A stretch of 64,000 nucleotides of DNA from Palsa-504 sp963800415 (lineage in GTDB: Bacteria > Actinomycetota > Actinomycetes > Streptosporangiales > Streptosporangiaceae). Location: contig CAWDBS010000072.1 of NCBI GenBank assembly GCA_963800415.1, forward strand, positions 102,607 to 166,606, in the 5' to 3' direction. The position numbers and the translations under genes are program-made. Numbering within the stretch: position 1 is the stretch's first letter; each line of letters opens with the position of its first letter. Shown one piece after another: positions 36,761 to 45,592 of this stretch. Below the pieces are notes generated by a model. That model saw nothing but the letters and a program-made list of their open reading frames with translations, had not been told where the DNA came from and did not search any database.

Positions 36761-38216
36761 ACAGCGAGGCAGCCGAGCCGGGGCACGCACCACGACCCGT
36801 TCGGTATAAGGATCTTCCTGCTGCTCTCTACGGGATCCGGCATCACGGGCCGGGTCGGCGCGGTCGGTGCGGGCCGCGCTGGCGGAACAGCGCCCGGATG
36901 TCGTGCTGATCGAGGGGCCGCCGGAGGCGGACGGGCTGGTCACGCTGGCCGCGGACGCGCAGATGCGACCGCCGGTGGCGCTGCTCGGGTACGTGCCCGG
37001 GGAGGCTCAGCAGGCGGCGTTCTGGCCGTTCGCGGTGTTCTCGCCGGAGTGGCAGGCGATGTGTTACGCGCTGGGCGCGGGCGTCCCGGTCCGGTTCTGC
37101 GACCTGCCAGCCGCGCACCAGCTCGCGATGGGTAGGTCGCGGGGCGCCCAGGCTCGCACCCGATCCGGTCAGCGAGCTCGCCACCGCGGCCGGGTACGAC
37201 GACCCGGAGCGCTGGTGGGAGGATGTGGTGGAACACGTCCCTGGGCCCGCGGTCTTCGACGCACTGGCCGAGGCCATCGGGATCCTCCGCGCCGACGCCG
37301 GGGCAGCCGATTCGCGCGACGCCATCCGCGAGGCGCACATGCGCAGGGTGCTGCGCCGGACGGTCAGGGACGGCTTCGAGCGGATCGCGGTGGTCTGCGG
37401 CGCCTGGCACGTGCCGGCCCTGCGGGACCTGCCGTCCGCGGCCGCGGACGACCGGCTGCTGCGCGGCCTGCCGAAGGTGAAGGCCACCCTGACCTGGGTG
37501 CCGTGGACCTACGGGCGGCTGTCCTACGCCTCGGGCTACGGCGCGGGCATCCGGTCTCCGGGCTGGTATGACCACCTGTTCTCCTCCGCCGGCCAGCCCA
37601 TCGAGCGGTGGCTGGCGCGGGCCGCCGCCGTCCTGCGCGACGAGGGGATCCCGGTGTCGTCGGCGCACGTCATCGAGTCCGTCCGGCTCGCCGAGGCTCT
37701 CGCCGCGCTGCGCGGGCGGCCGCTGTCCGGCCTGGAGGAGGTCACCGAGGCCGCCCGCGCCGTGCTGTGCGAGGGCAGCGACCTGCTCACCGCGCTCATC
37801 CAGCGGCGGCTCGTGGTCGGCGAGCGGCTCGGCACGGTGCCGCCCGCCACCCCCATGATGCCGCTGCAGCGGGACCTGCAGGACCAGCAGCGCCACCTGC
37901 GGCTGCGGCCCGAGGCGGAGCCCCGGGACTACGACCTGGACCTGCGCAAGCCGAACGACCTGGCCCGCAGCCGCCTGCTGTACCGGCTCGCCCTGCTCAA
38001 GGTGCGCTGGGGCACGCGGCAGCAGGGCCGGACACCGAACATCGGGACGTTCCGGGAGAGCTGGCAGCTGACCTGGCAGCCCGAACTCGACCTGGCCCTG
38101 ATCGAGGCGAGCATGTGGGGCAGCACGGTCGCGGCCGCCGCCGCGCAGCGGGCCCGGTCCATCGCCGCCGGCGCGACCGCGCTCGACGAGCTGACGGCGC
38201 TGACCGAGGCGAGTCA
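36757..38216 (+). pseudogene. DUF5682 (TraB/Tiki-like) protein, truncated and frameshifted
   Basis: ATG 36757 overlaps the MoxR stop as ATGA. The N-terminus YGIRHHGPG, then RSVRAALAEQRPDVVLIEGPPEADGL, has the histidine/glutamate pattern of TraB/Tiki/ChaN-fold proteins. It continues GYVPGEAQQAAFWPFAVFSPEWQAM, then in another frame ERIAVVCGAWHVPALRDLP and WVPWTYGRLSYASGYGAGI. Frame changes occur near 36853 and 37128-37150. At 38216 similarity ends abruptly in DELTALTEAS, where the convergent methyltransferase 3' end begins; about 250-300 C-terminal residues seen in relatives are gone. The usual downstream VWA gene is absent too. Confidence 0.7.
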
Positions 38217-38835
38217 GTCGTCGCGGCGGGCCAGCATCTGGCGTCTCACGGGTCGCTTGGGGGCAGGCACGTCGCTCTGGTCTCTGGAGCGTGAAGCCGG
38301 GCGGGAGGAGCGACGCGGGCTCGCCCGGGGCCAGGCACCATCGGGGTCCAGGCTCGGGCGTGAAAGCCGGGCTGCGGCGGTGAGGGCCTCCCAGGCCAGC
38401 AGGCCGCCGTCCGCCACCGCGCCGACCGCCACGGTAAGCACCGCCGAGGCCCAGAAGCCGGTACACAGGACGAGCGCGTGCGAGCGTGGTTCCGGTGACC
38501 AGGCGGACAGGTCCGCGCGCACCAGCGTGATCAGGCTGACCCAGCCCCCGCCGCCTGGCCTCGTCGCCGAGCAGCCCGAGCGCCACCTCCGAGACGTCCA
38601 CCGCGGTGACCCGGCGCCCGTGCGCCGCGGCCAGCAGCGCCGTGCCCGAAGGGCCGCAGGCCAGGTCGGCCACCGGCCCGTCGGGCAGGTCCAGCGCTGG
38701 CGGCCCGAACACCCGCGCCGCCAGCGGATGGGGGCCGAAGGAAGGCACGAACCCGTCCGCGTACCTGGCGTTCCACCTGACCCGGTCGGGTTGGTCGCCC
38801 GGCACGAGCCGGGCGCCTGCGCTGTCCGGGAACAT
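38214..38835 (-). CDS. Class I SAM-dependent methyltransferase, frameshifted
   Basis: About 205 residues from ATG 38835 (MFPDSAGARLVPGD). WNARYADGFVPSFGPHPLAARVFG, the SAM-binding motif VADLACGPSGTALLAAA and the acidic VTAVDVSEVALGLLG are clear. The frame then breaks near 38545, giving VRADLSAWSPEPRSHALVLCTGFW, again near 38360 (WCLAPGEPASLLPPGF), and returns for an ARRDD end at 38214. Thiopurine-methyltransferase-like class I fold; substrate unknown. It faces away from mftD with about 160 bases between starts. Its 3' end meets the truncated DUF5682 gene at a rearrangement junction. Confidence 0.65.
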
Positions 38836-38993
38836 GAACGTGGATCCTACGGCCGGAGCCGGCATGGAGCGAAAAGCAGCGGGGTATGCTGACCGGATAG
38901 TTACGGCACCGAGTGCCAAAATCCGAGTGCCACAATAGGGCGTCAGGCAGTCCGGCAAGCCCGCAGTCCGGCAGTCAGCGTGCGAGGAGACCG

Positions 38994-40175
38994 ATGGCAA
39001 GCACACGCGAGTGGTTCGAAACGGTCGAGGAGGCGCGCAGGAGGGCGAGGCGGCGGCTGCCCAGGCCGGTGTACATGGCGCTGGTGGCCGGCGCCGAGAA
39101 GGGCGTCACGCTGCAGGACAACGTGGCCGCCTTCAGCGAGCTGCGGTTCGCCCCGCCGCGCATCGCCAGCCTGCCCGCTGCCCGGCAGCTGGCCACGTCG
39201 GTACTCGGGCAGGAGATAGCGCTGCCGGTGATCGCGTCCCCGACCGGCGTGCAGGCCGTGCACCCCGAGGGCGAGGCGGGCGTGGCCAGGGGCACGGCCG
39301 AGGCCGGGACCGCGATGGGCCTGAGCTCGTTCGGCAGCATGCCGGTGGAAAAAGTGGCGGAGGTCAACTCCAAGCTGTTCTTCCAGACCTACTGGTCGGG
39401 CACCAGGGACCAGATCGTCCAGCGCATGGAGCGTGCCCGCCGGGCCGGCGCCAAGGGCCTGATCGTCACCCTGGACTGGTCGTTCGCCAACGGCCGGGAC
39501 TGGGGCAGTCCGGCGATACCGGAGAAGATGGACCTGCGGACCGTGGTACGCCTCGCCCCCGAGGGCATCCTCAAACTCGGCTATGTCCGCGAGTGGCTCT
39601 GCCACGGCGGGCTGCCCGACCTCGCCGTGCCCAACATGGCCGCCCCGGGTGAGCCAGCCCCCACGTTCTTCGGCGTGTACGGCGAGTGGCTGCAGACCCC
39701 GCCGCCGACCTGGGACGACATCGCCTGGCTGCGCCAGCAGTGGGGTGGCCCGTTCATGGTCAAGGGCGTCATGCGACCCGACGACGCCCGCCACGCCGTC
39801 GACATCGGGGCCACCGCGATCTCGGTGTCCAACCACGGCGGCAACAACCTGGACGGCACCCCGGCGTCCATCCGGGCGCTGCCCGGCGTCGCCGACGCCG
39901 TGGGCGGGCAGATCGAGGTCCTGCTCGACGGCGGGATCCGGCGCGGCAGCGACGTGGTCAAAGCGCTGGCGCTCGGCGCGCGGGCGGTCATGATCGGCCG
40001 CGCCTACCTGTGGGGGCTGGCCGCCAACGGCTCCGCGGGCGTCAAGAACGTCTTTGACGTGCTCCGCGGCGGCATCGACTCGACGCTGCTCGCGCTCGGC
40101 CGGTCCGCCGTCCACGAATTGTCCCCGGACGACGTCATCGTGCCCGCCGAGTTCAGTCGCGGCCTGAGTGCATAA
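38994..40175 (+). CDS. mftD: Pre-mycofactocin synthase MftD (FMN-dependent)
   Basis: 393 residues from ATG 38994, behind GAGGAG. Alpha-hydroxy-acid-oxidase TIM barrel closely resembling the mycobacterial protein once called LldD1: WFETVEEARRRARRRLPRPVY, MGLSSFGSMPVEKV, GLIVTLDWSFANGRDWGSP, VKGVMRPDDARHAVDIG, the catalytic SNHGGNNLDGTPASIRALP and LLDGGIRRGSDVVKALALGARAV. MftD oxidatively deaminates the Val-Tyr-derived dipeptide AHDP to give redox-active premycofactocin. In characterised clusters mftD lies between mftC and mftE; here it is followed by mftF in opposite orientation. Intact and full length, unlike its neighbours. Confidence 0.88.
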   Translation: MASTREWFETVEEARRRARRRLPRPVYMALVAGAEKGVTLQDNVAAFSELRFAPPRIASLPAARQLATSVLGQEIALPVIASPTGVQAVHPEGEAGVARGTAEAGTAMGLSSFGSMPVEKVAEVNSKLFFQTYWSGTRDQIVQRMERARRAGAKGLIVTLDWSFANGRDWGSPAIPEKMDLRTVVRLAPEGILKLGYVREWLCHGGLPDLAVPNMAAPGEPAPTFFGVYGEWLQTPPPTWDDIAWLRQQWGGPFMVKGVMRPDDARHAVDIGATAISVSNHGGNNLDGTPASIRALPGVADAVGGQIEVLLDGGIRRGSDVVKALALGARAVMIGRAYLWGLAANGSAGVKNVFDVLRGGIDSTLLALGRSAVHELSPDDVIVPAEFSRGLSA

Positions 40176-40182
40176 ATGACGG

Positions 40183-41691
40183 TCACGCCCGCGCAGCACG
40201 GGCAGTAGCGGCCGAACGGTCCGCCGTTCCGCGCACCCCTGCCACACCCCCAGGCTGTACCCGGCGTCGTCGAGCAACCGGGCGGCCACGTACCGCGCCG
40301 GGTCGAGCGGCGGCCTGCGGTCCAGCCAGTCCAGCAGCGGCGGCGCCAGCACCAGCGCGGCCAGCGGCAGCCGCAGGCGCCGCACCGCGATCGCGGCCGG
40401 CAGCGCCACCGGCCACCAGGTCCTGGAGATCGCGCTGCCCAGCGGGCGGGCCGCGGCGAGCGTCCCGCCGCCCGCCTGGCGGACGGCGAGCCGCCACGCG
40501 GCCGAGCCGGCCGGGCGGGGCCAGGCCTCGCCGGTGACCTGCGCCAGCCGCCGGGCGAGCAGGGCGGTGCCGGCACCGGTGACTACGGCGCCGGCTTCCG
40601 GATGGCCCAGCGCGGCAGCCAGCCAGGCCACCGCGGTCCACACCGACGCGTAGAGCGGGCGCACCGCGCCCGGATGCCGTAGCTCCAGGGCGGCCGCGGA
40701 CGTCCCGTAATCCTTCCGCCGGGCGAACCAGTCACGGAGCCGCACCCGGTGCTGATGCCCCATGGCGGCCGCCGGCTCGTACCGCACCCGCCAGCCGGCC
40801 GCACCCAGCCGCCAGAACGAAGTCCACGTCCTCCCCCACCCGCATGTCCTCGGCGAAACCAGCCCCGGCGGCCTCCTTGCGGACCACGAGGGCGGCACCG
40901 GGGACATAGGGAACCCGCGATCCCGGCCGGACAATGCTGGGCCGCTGGCCCATGTCCAGGGTGGAACTCGCGCCCTCGTACCGCGCCAGCCAGGTACGCC
41001 CGGCCTCGTGCGGCACGATGCGGGGCGCGACCGCGCCCACCGCGGGGTCGGCGAAATGCGGCAGCAGGGCGTCCAGCCAGCCGGGGACCGGCACGCAGTC
41101 CGAGTCGAGGAACGCCACCAGCGGAGTCTCGGCCGCCGCCAGGCCGGTGTTCCTAGCCGCTGCGGGCCCGCCGTTGACCGGGCGCCACAGCACGCCAGCC
41201 CTGGCCGCGGCCGCCACGCTCTGGATCGCGTCCGGGTCCCGTGAGCGGTCGTCCACCACGATCACCCGCGGTCCGCCCGTCAGCCCGGCCAGGCACCGGG
41301 CCAGCTCGGCGTGCCGGTCACGGACCGGGATGACCACGGTCACGTCGTCCGGACCGGTCTGGCCCGCTGGCTCTGGGCTGGCTGGCTCGGGACAGTCCAG
41401 CAACGGATGGGCGATCCCGGTGTCCAGCAGGCGGCGGGCCAGCGCGCGGGCCTTCGGATTACCGGGCACCGGCGTACCCGCCCACCAGCCCGCCACATGC
41501 CGGGCCCCGGCCGGACTGAGCCGCAGCACCCGGATGGGGTAACCGCCCGTGATCACCGTCCCGCCGGCCAGCGTGCGCGTCCCGGGGTCGGGCCGCAGCC
41601 GAAATCCTGCCGGGACCAGCTCGTCGCCTGGTCTCTGGCCTGCTTGGGCCGCCGCGTCGTCTGGCTCCCGTGGGCTGGTTCCCTTCGGCAC
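40183..41691 (-). CDS. mftF: Mycofactocin biosynthesis glycosyltransferase MftF, frameshifted
   Basis: About 500 residues from GTG 41691. PAGFRLRPDPGTRTLAGGTVITGG is the MftF-type opening. The GT-A domain follows: VTVVIPVRDRHAELARCLAGL, VIVVDDRSRD, NGGPAAARNTGL, FLDSDCVPVPGWLDALLPHF (metal-binding DSD) and VPYVPGAALVVRKEA. After GEDVDFV an extra base near 40811-40816 breaks the frame; it resumes as RLGAAGWRVRYEPAAAMGHQHR and a long hydrophobic C-terminal part. Another slip near 40183-40195 is needed to reach the TGA. MftF oligoglycosylates premycofactocin. It is divergent from mftE, unlike the usual collinear order. Confidence 0.8.
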
Positions 41692-41783
41692 CTGCCAAGA
41701 CTATTACGCACAGCACGGCCCGATCCGGCACCGTCCGCTACTGTCGAGTAGGCCATGTGTAGACCGATAGCCATGGAGGGGCC

Positions 41784-42473
41784 GTGTTGGAGCTGGCGGA
41801 CGCGCGGTGGCCAGATATCGAGGGAGGGGCACGGCGGCTACTGGTGGTGCCGGTGGGATCGCTCGAGCAGCACGGTCCGCACCTGCCGCTCGACACCGAC
41901 ACAAGGATCGCCCTGGCGGTGGCGCGGCGGGCCTGCGCAGGGCGGGCAGGCGTCGCGCTTGCGCCCGCGTTCGGCGTCGGCGCGAGCGGCGAGCACGCGG
42001 ACTTTCCTGGCACGCTATCCATCGGCACCGAGGCGCTGGCCACCTGCCTGATCGAGCTCGGCCGCCACGCCAGCCTGCACTGGCCCGCCGTGCTGCTGGT
42101 CAACGGGCACGGCGGGAACGCCGCCGCGGTCGAGGCGGCCACCGCCCGGCTGCGCTACGAGGGCCAGTTCGCGCGGGCCTGGCAGGCCGGCCTGCCGGAC
42201 GGCGACGCGCACGCCGGCCGGTTCGAGACCTCGGTCATGCTGGCGCTGGCCCCCGGCGCGGTGCGGCTGGACACAGCCGAAGCGGGTGAGGTTAAGCCGA
42301 TCGCCCAGATCCTGCCCGCGCTGCGCGAGCGGGGGGTGCGCGCGGTGAGCGGCAACGGCGTTCTCGGCGACCCGGCCGGCGCGTCGGCGGCCGAGGGCGA
42401 GCGGCTCCTGGCCCGGCTGACCCACGGGCTGAACGAGGCCATCGACCGGCTGCTCGAACAGAAGGCCAGCTAA
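41784..42473 (+). CDS. mftE: Mycofactocin system creatininase-family peptidase MftE
   Basis: 229 residues from GTG 41784, preceded by GGAGGGG. Creatininase fold with metal-binding VPVGSLEQHGPHLPLDTDTRIA, FGVGASGEHADFPGTLSIG, LVNGHGGNAAAVEAA and DAHAGRFETSVMLAL. MftE releases the C-terminal Val-Tyr-derived unit (AHDP) from the MftA peptide after MftC has acted. Located between divergent mftF and a TMEM175 gene; assignment to mycofactocin rather than another creatininase rests on adjacency to mftD and mftF. Confidence 0.85.
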   Translation: MLELADARWPDIEGGARRLLVVPVGSLEQHGPHLPLDTDTRIALAVARRACAGRAGVALAPAFGVGASGEHADFPGTLSIGTEALATCLIELGRHASLHWPAVLLVNGHGGNAAAVEAATARLRYEGQFARAWQAGLPDGDAHAGRFETSVMLALAPGAVRLDTAEAGEVKPIAQILPALRERGVRAVSGNGVLGDPAGASAAEGERLLARLTHGLNEAIDRLLEQKAS

Positions 42474-42493
42474 CAACCGGGCAAGGGGCGCTA

Positions 42494-42519
42494 GGTTGTG
42501 GCAGTCGGTTGTGGCAGTC
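42494..42519. repeat. 13-bp direct tandem repeat (two copies)
   Basis: GGTTGTGGCAGTC occurs twice in tandem, 42494-42506 and 42507-42519, in the short gap after mftE. It could be a regulator binding array for the following small ORF or a neutral duplication. Confidence 0.8.
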
Positions 42520-42571
42520 GCTACTTTGCTGGTCACGGCGGTCCCGACGGCGCCTGCCAGCACGGAGGATC

Positions 42572-42652
42572 ATGATGACCCAGACAATATCGCCGGCTAA
42601 GAGCCAGGCGGCGAGCCTCGCGAAGGTCGATTCCGAACCCGAGGCAGACTGA
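42572..42652 (+). CDS. Short ORF (26 aa) with strong ribosome binding site
   Basis: ATG-ATG at 42572/42575 is preceded by ACGGAGGATC, a strong Shine-Dalgarno site. The 26-residue product starts MMTQTISPAKSQ and ends SEPEAD. It lies between mftE and a TMEM175 gene. The position invites comparison with the mycofactocin precursor MftA, but the obligatory C-terminal IDGMCGVY is absent, so it is not a functional mftA. It may be a leader peptide or a truncated relic. Small enough to be chance apart from the binding site. Confidence 0.35.
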   Translation: MMTQTISPAKSQAASLAKVDSEPEAD

Positions 42653-42664
42653 GGTGCGGAGCTG

Positions 42665-43297
42665 ATGGACCGGTCCAGGCTCGAGGCGTTCAGCGACGGC
42701 GTCTTCGCGGTGGCCATCACGCTGCTCGCGCTCGACCTCACCGTGGCCGGGCCCGGACACGGCCACCTCCTGGATCAGCTGAACGACAAGTGGCCGGCCT
42801 TCCTCGCCTACCTGATCAGCTTCTTCATGATCGGCATCGTGTGGGTCAACCACCACGTGCTGGTCAGGTCGATCACCAAGGTGGACCGGACGCTGCTCTT
42901 CCTCAACCTGGTGCTGCTGCTGTTCGTCGTGCTGATCCCGTTCGCCACTGCCACCGAGGCCGACTACTTTCCGGCCAACAGCTGGGACGCGCGGCTCGCG
43001 ATGACGCTGTACGCCGGGGTGTTCCTCGGCATGTCAGCCGGCTTCGCCGGGATCTTCGAATGGACGCTGCACGGCCAGCACGTGGCCCGGCCGCTGGCTG
43101 CGGAGGAGCACTGGGCGGCGCGGGCACGGTTCGTCGGCGGCGGCCTCATCTACGTGATCGCGATCATCGTCGCGCTGTTCAGCGCCGTCGCCTCGTTCGT
43201 GCTGATCGCGCTGGTCGCCGTGTACTACATCGTGGAGCGCACCCCCGCCTCCCCGGCCGGCCCGGACTCCGGCGGCGGAGACTACCAAGATAAATAG
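42665..43297 (+). CDS. TMEM175 family (DUF1211) potassium channel-like protein
   Basis: 210 residues from ATG 42665, preceded by GGAG. The N-terminal signature RLEAFSDGVFAVAITLLALDL is the FSDG motif of TMEM175 proteins, whose first-helix residues line the selectivity filter. Six membrane segments follow, including FLAYLISFFMIGIVWVNHH. Prokaryotic members assemble as tetrameric potassium-permeable channels in the cytoplasmic membrane. A 12-base gap separates it from the short ORF upstream. The C-terminus is a short hydrophilic tail. Confidence 0.88.
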   Translation: MDRSRLEAFSDGVFAVAITLLALDLTVAGPGHGHLLDQLNDKWPAFLAYLISFFMIGIVWVNHHVLVRSITKVDRTLLFLNLVLLLFVVLIPFATATEADYFPANSWDARLAMTLYAGVFLGMSAGFAGIFEWTLHGQHVARPLAAEEHWAARARFVGGGLIYVIAIIVALFSAVASFVLIALVAVYYIVERTPASPAGPDSGGGDYQDK

Positions 43298-43363
43298 TTG
43301 CCATTAAGCAAGTGTCCGGCGGTAGACTGGGTTAACGTGCGGCAAAGCGTTGACTCAGGACAC

Positions 43364-45229
43364 GTGAACGGGACAGCGGGCGCCAGTGCCAACGGCGGGC
43401 GACCGGACCGTTACAAGTGGATCGCGCTGTCCAACACCACGCTGAGCATGACGATGGCGACGATCGACGCCTCCATCGTGATCATCGCGATGCCGGCCAT
43501 CTTCCGCGGCATCGGCCTGAACCCGCTCGCCCCCGGCAACATCACCTACCTGCTCTGGATGATCATCGGGTACCTGCTGGTCCAGTCGGTGTGTGTGGTG
43601 ACGCTGGGACGGCTGGGCGACATGTTCGGCCGGGTGAAGATCTACAACCTGGGCTTCGTCGTCTTCACGCTGGCCTCGATCGCGCTGTCCCTCGACCCGC
43701 TGACCGGCTCGGGCGGGGCGATGTGGCTGATCGGCTGGCGGTTCGTGCAGGCCTTCGGCGGCGCGATGCTGATGGCGAACTCGGCCGCGATCCTGACCGA
43801 CGCGTTCCCCGCCAATAAGCGCGGCATGGCGCTCGGCGTCAACCAGATCGCCGGGATCTCCGGTCAGTTCGTCGGGCTGCTGCTCGGCGGCCTGCTGGCC
43901 GCCTGGGACTGGCGCCTGGTGTTCTGGGTGAATGTGCCGATCGGGCTGTTCGGCACCATCTGGGCGTACAAGAGCCTGCGCGAGATCGCGACCACCAGGC
44001 GAGCGAAGATCGACTGGGTCGGAAACATCATGTTCGTGCTCGGCCTGGGCGCGCTGCTGGTCGCCATCACGTACGGGATCCAGCCCTATGGCGGGCACGC
44101 CACCGGGTGGACCAACCCCTGGATCATCGGCGGCCTGATCGGCGGCGTCGTGATGCTCGTCGCGTTCTGCGTTTTCGAGACGAAGATCGCCGAGCCGATG
44201 TTCCAGATGAGCCTGTTCAAGATCCGGGCCTTCGCGGCGGGCAACGCCGCCAGCCTGCTCGGCTCGATCGCCCGCGGCGGACTGCAGTTCATGCTGGTCA
44301 TCTGGCTGGCGGGCATCTGGCTCCCGCTGCACGGCTACGACTACGCGGTCACCCCGCTGTGGGCCGGGATCTACATGCTGCCGCTCACCGCCGGCTTCCT
44401 GATCGCCGGGCCGATCTCCGGCACGCTGTCCGACCGGTACGGCCCGCGACTGTTCGCCACTTCCGGCCTGCTGCTGGCCGCGGTCTGCTTCGCCGGGCTG
44501 ATGCTGCTGCCGGTGAACTTCTCTTACTGGGTGTTCGCGCTGCTGATCTTCGGCAACGGGATCGGCTCCGGCCTGTTCGCCTCCCCCAACACCTCCGCGA
44601 TCATGAGCGCGGTGCCCGCCAGGCACCGGGGCTCGGCCTCCGGCATGCGGTCCACCTTCCAGAACTCCGGCATGTCCCTGTCCATCGGCATCTTCTTCTC
44701 GCTGATGATCGCCGGGCTGGCCTCGACCTTGCCTCGCACCCTCACCGTCGGGCTGACCGGCCAGGGCGTGCCAGCCTCGGTAGCCACGCAGGTCAGCCAC
44801 CTGCCGCCGGTCAGCACGATGTTCGCCGCGCTGCTGGGCTACAACCCGATACAGAACCTGCTGACGCCGTCCGGCGTGCTGTCCCGGCTGCCCGCGCAGA
44901 ACGTCGCGGTGCTCACCGGCAGGCAGTTCTTCCCGCACCTGATCTCGGCGCCGTTCCACCACGGCCTGGTCATCGTCTTTACCGCCGCCGCGATCATGTC
45001 GGTCAGCGGCGCGCTGGTCTCGCTGCTGCGCGGCAAGCAGTTCTACTACGACGACCAAGGGCCGGCGGTCACCGTGCCGGCCGTACCCGGTGCCACGACC
45101 ATGGTCCCGAACGCACTCGGCCTGTCCTCCCCCGCCGGCGATTCGCCCGCCGGGGCGAACGGCTCCTCCAGCGGGGCCGCCGTGGCCAGCCGGGACGGTG
45201 CTCCTGCGCCCGGAGCCGGCGGCGGGTAG
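43364..45229 (+). CDS. MFS transporter, DHA2-like multidrug efflux type
   Basis: 621 residues from GTG 43364 (CAGGA upstream); the open frame reaches TTG 43298, so the start is not certain. About 14 membrane segments; motif A is in LGRLGDMFGRVKIYN (about residue 85) and a second copy is at SDRYGPRLF. TIDASIVIIAMPAIFRGIG at helix 1 resembles the D1 motif of EmrB/QacA-type transporters. Unusual are a long central loop (SHLPPVSTMFAALLGYNPIQNLL region) and an Ala/Ser/Gly/Pro-rich hydrophilic tail of about 55 residues. A proton-driven exporter; substrate unknown. Followed 10 bases later by the FmdB-type gene. Confidence 0.85.
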   Translation: MNGTAGASANGGRPDRYKWIALSNTTLSMTMATIDASIVIIAMPAIFRGIGLNPLAPGNITYLLWMIIGYLLVQSVCVVTLGRLGDMFGRVKIYNLGFVVFTLASIALSLDPLTGSGGAMWLIGWRFVQAFGGAMLMANSAAILTDAFPANKRGMALGVNQIAGISGQFVGLLLGGLLAAWDWRLVFWVNVPIGLFGTIWAYKSLREIATTRRAKIDWVGNIMFVLGLGALLVAITYGIQPYGGHATGWTNPWIIGGLIGGVVMLVAFCVFETKIAEPMFQMSLFKIRAFAAGNAASLLGSIARGGLQFMLVIWLAGIWLPLHGYDYAVTPLWAGIYMLPLTAGFLIAGPISGTLSDRYGPRLFATSGLLLAAVCFAGLMLLPVNFSYWVFALLIFGNGIGSGLFASPNTSAIMSAVPARHRGSASGMRSTFQNSGMSLSIGIFFSLMIAGLASTLPRTLTVGLTGQGVPASVATQVSHLPPVSTMFAALLGYNPIQNLLTPSGVLSRLPAQNVAVLTGRQFFPHLISAPFHHGLVIVFTAAAIMSVSGALVSLLRGKQFYYDDQGPAVTVPAVPGATTMVPNALGLSSPAGDSPAGANGSSSGAAVASRDGAPAPGAGGG

Positions 45230-45239
45230 ACTGTGGGCT

Positions 45240-45458
45240 GTGCCCCGCTATGAGTACCGCTGCCGCGCCTGCGGCGACACGTTCGAGCTGACCCGGCCGA
45301 TGACCGAGTCCTCGGCTCCGTGCGCCTGCCCGCAGGGCCACGACGACACGGTGAAGCTGCTGTCGACGGTCTCGGTGGGTGGCCTCGCATCTGGTCGCTC
45401 GGCCAGTCCCTCCGCCGGCGGCGGAGGCTGCTGCGGCGGGGCCTGCGGCTGTGCTTGA
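45240..45458 (+). CDS. FmdB-family zinc ribbon protein
   Basis: 72 residues from GTG 45240. Begins VPRYEYRCRACGDTFELTRPM, the FmdB zinc-ribbon signature (CxxC near residues 8-11), with the second pair in CACPQGH. A Gly/Ser-rich C-terminus ends in a cysteine cluster, GGCCGGACGCA. FmdB proteins are proposed small regulators (first described with formamidase/amidase genes); the biochemical role is open. The frame is continuous upstream into the MFS gene, but only this start gives the family N-terminus. Confidence 0.85.
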   Translation: MPRYEYRCRACGDTFELTRPMTESSAPCACPQGHDDTVKLLSTVSVGGLASGRSASPSAGGGGCCGGACGCA

Positions 45459-45592
45459 CTCCCGGCGCTGACTCCCCGGTGCGTCAGATGAGACAGCCAG
45501 GCTGTCTCGCGTGGCACAGCGCTCCGGTATCTCGCCTGATTCGCTTACCCAGAAGGTGAGTTGGGTTAAGCGCACGTACGGAGGCGAGAGCG

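Noticed and set aside
42572..42652. Reading the short ORF as the mycofactocin precursor mftA
   Set aside because: The essential C-terminal IDGMCGVY core is absent in every frame nearby.
43355..45058. 567-codon antisense frame over the MFS gene
   Set aside because: Composition (Asp/Arg/Gln/His-rich, no motifs) is a codon-bias shadow; the plus strand has a clear 14-span transporter.
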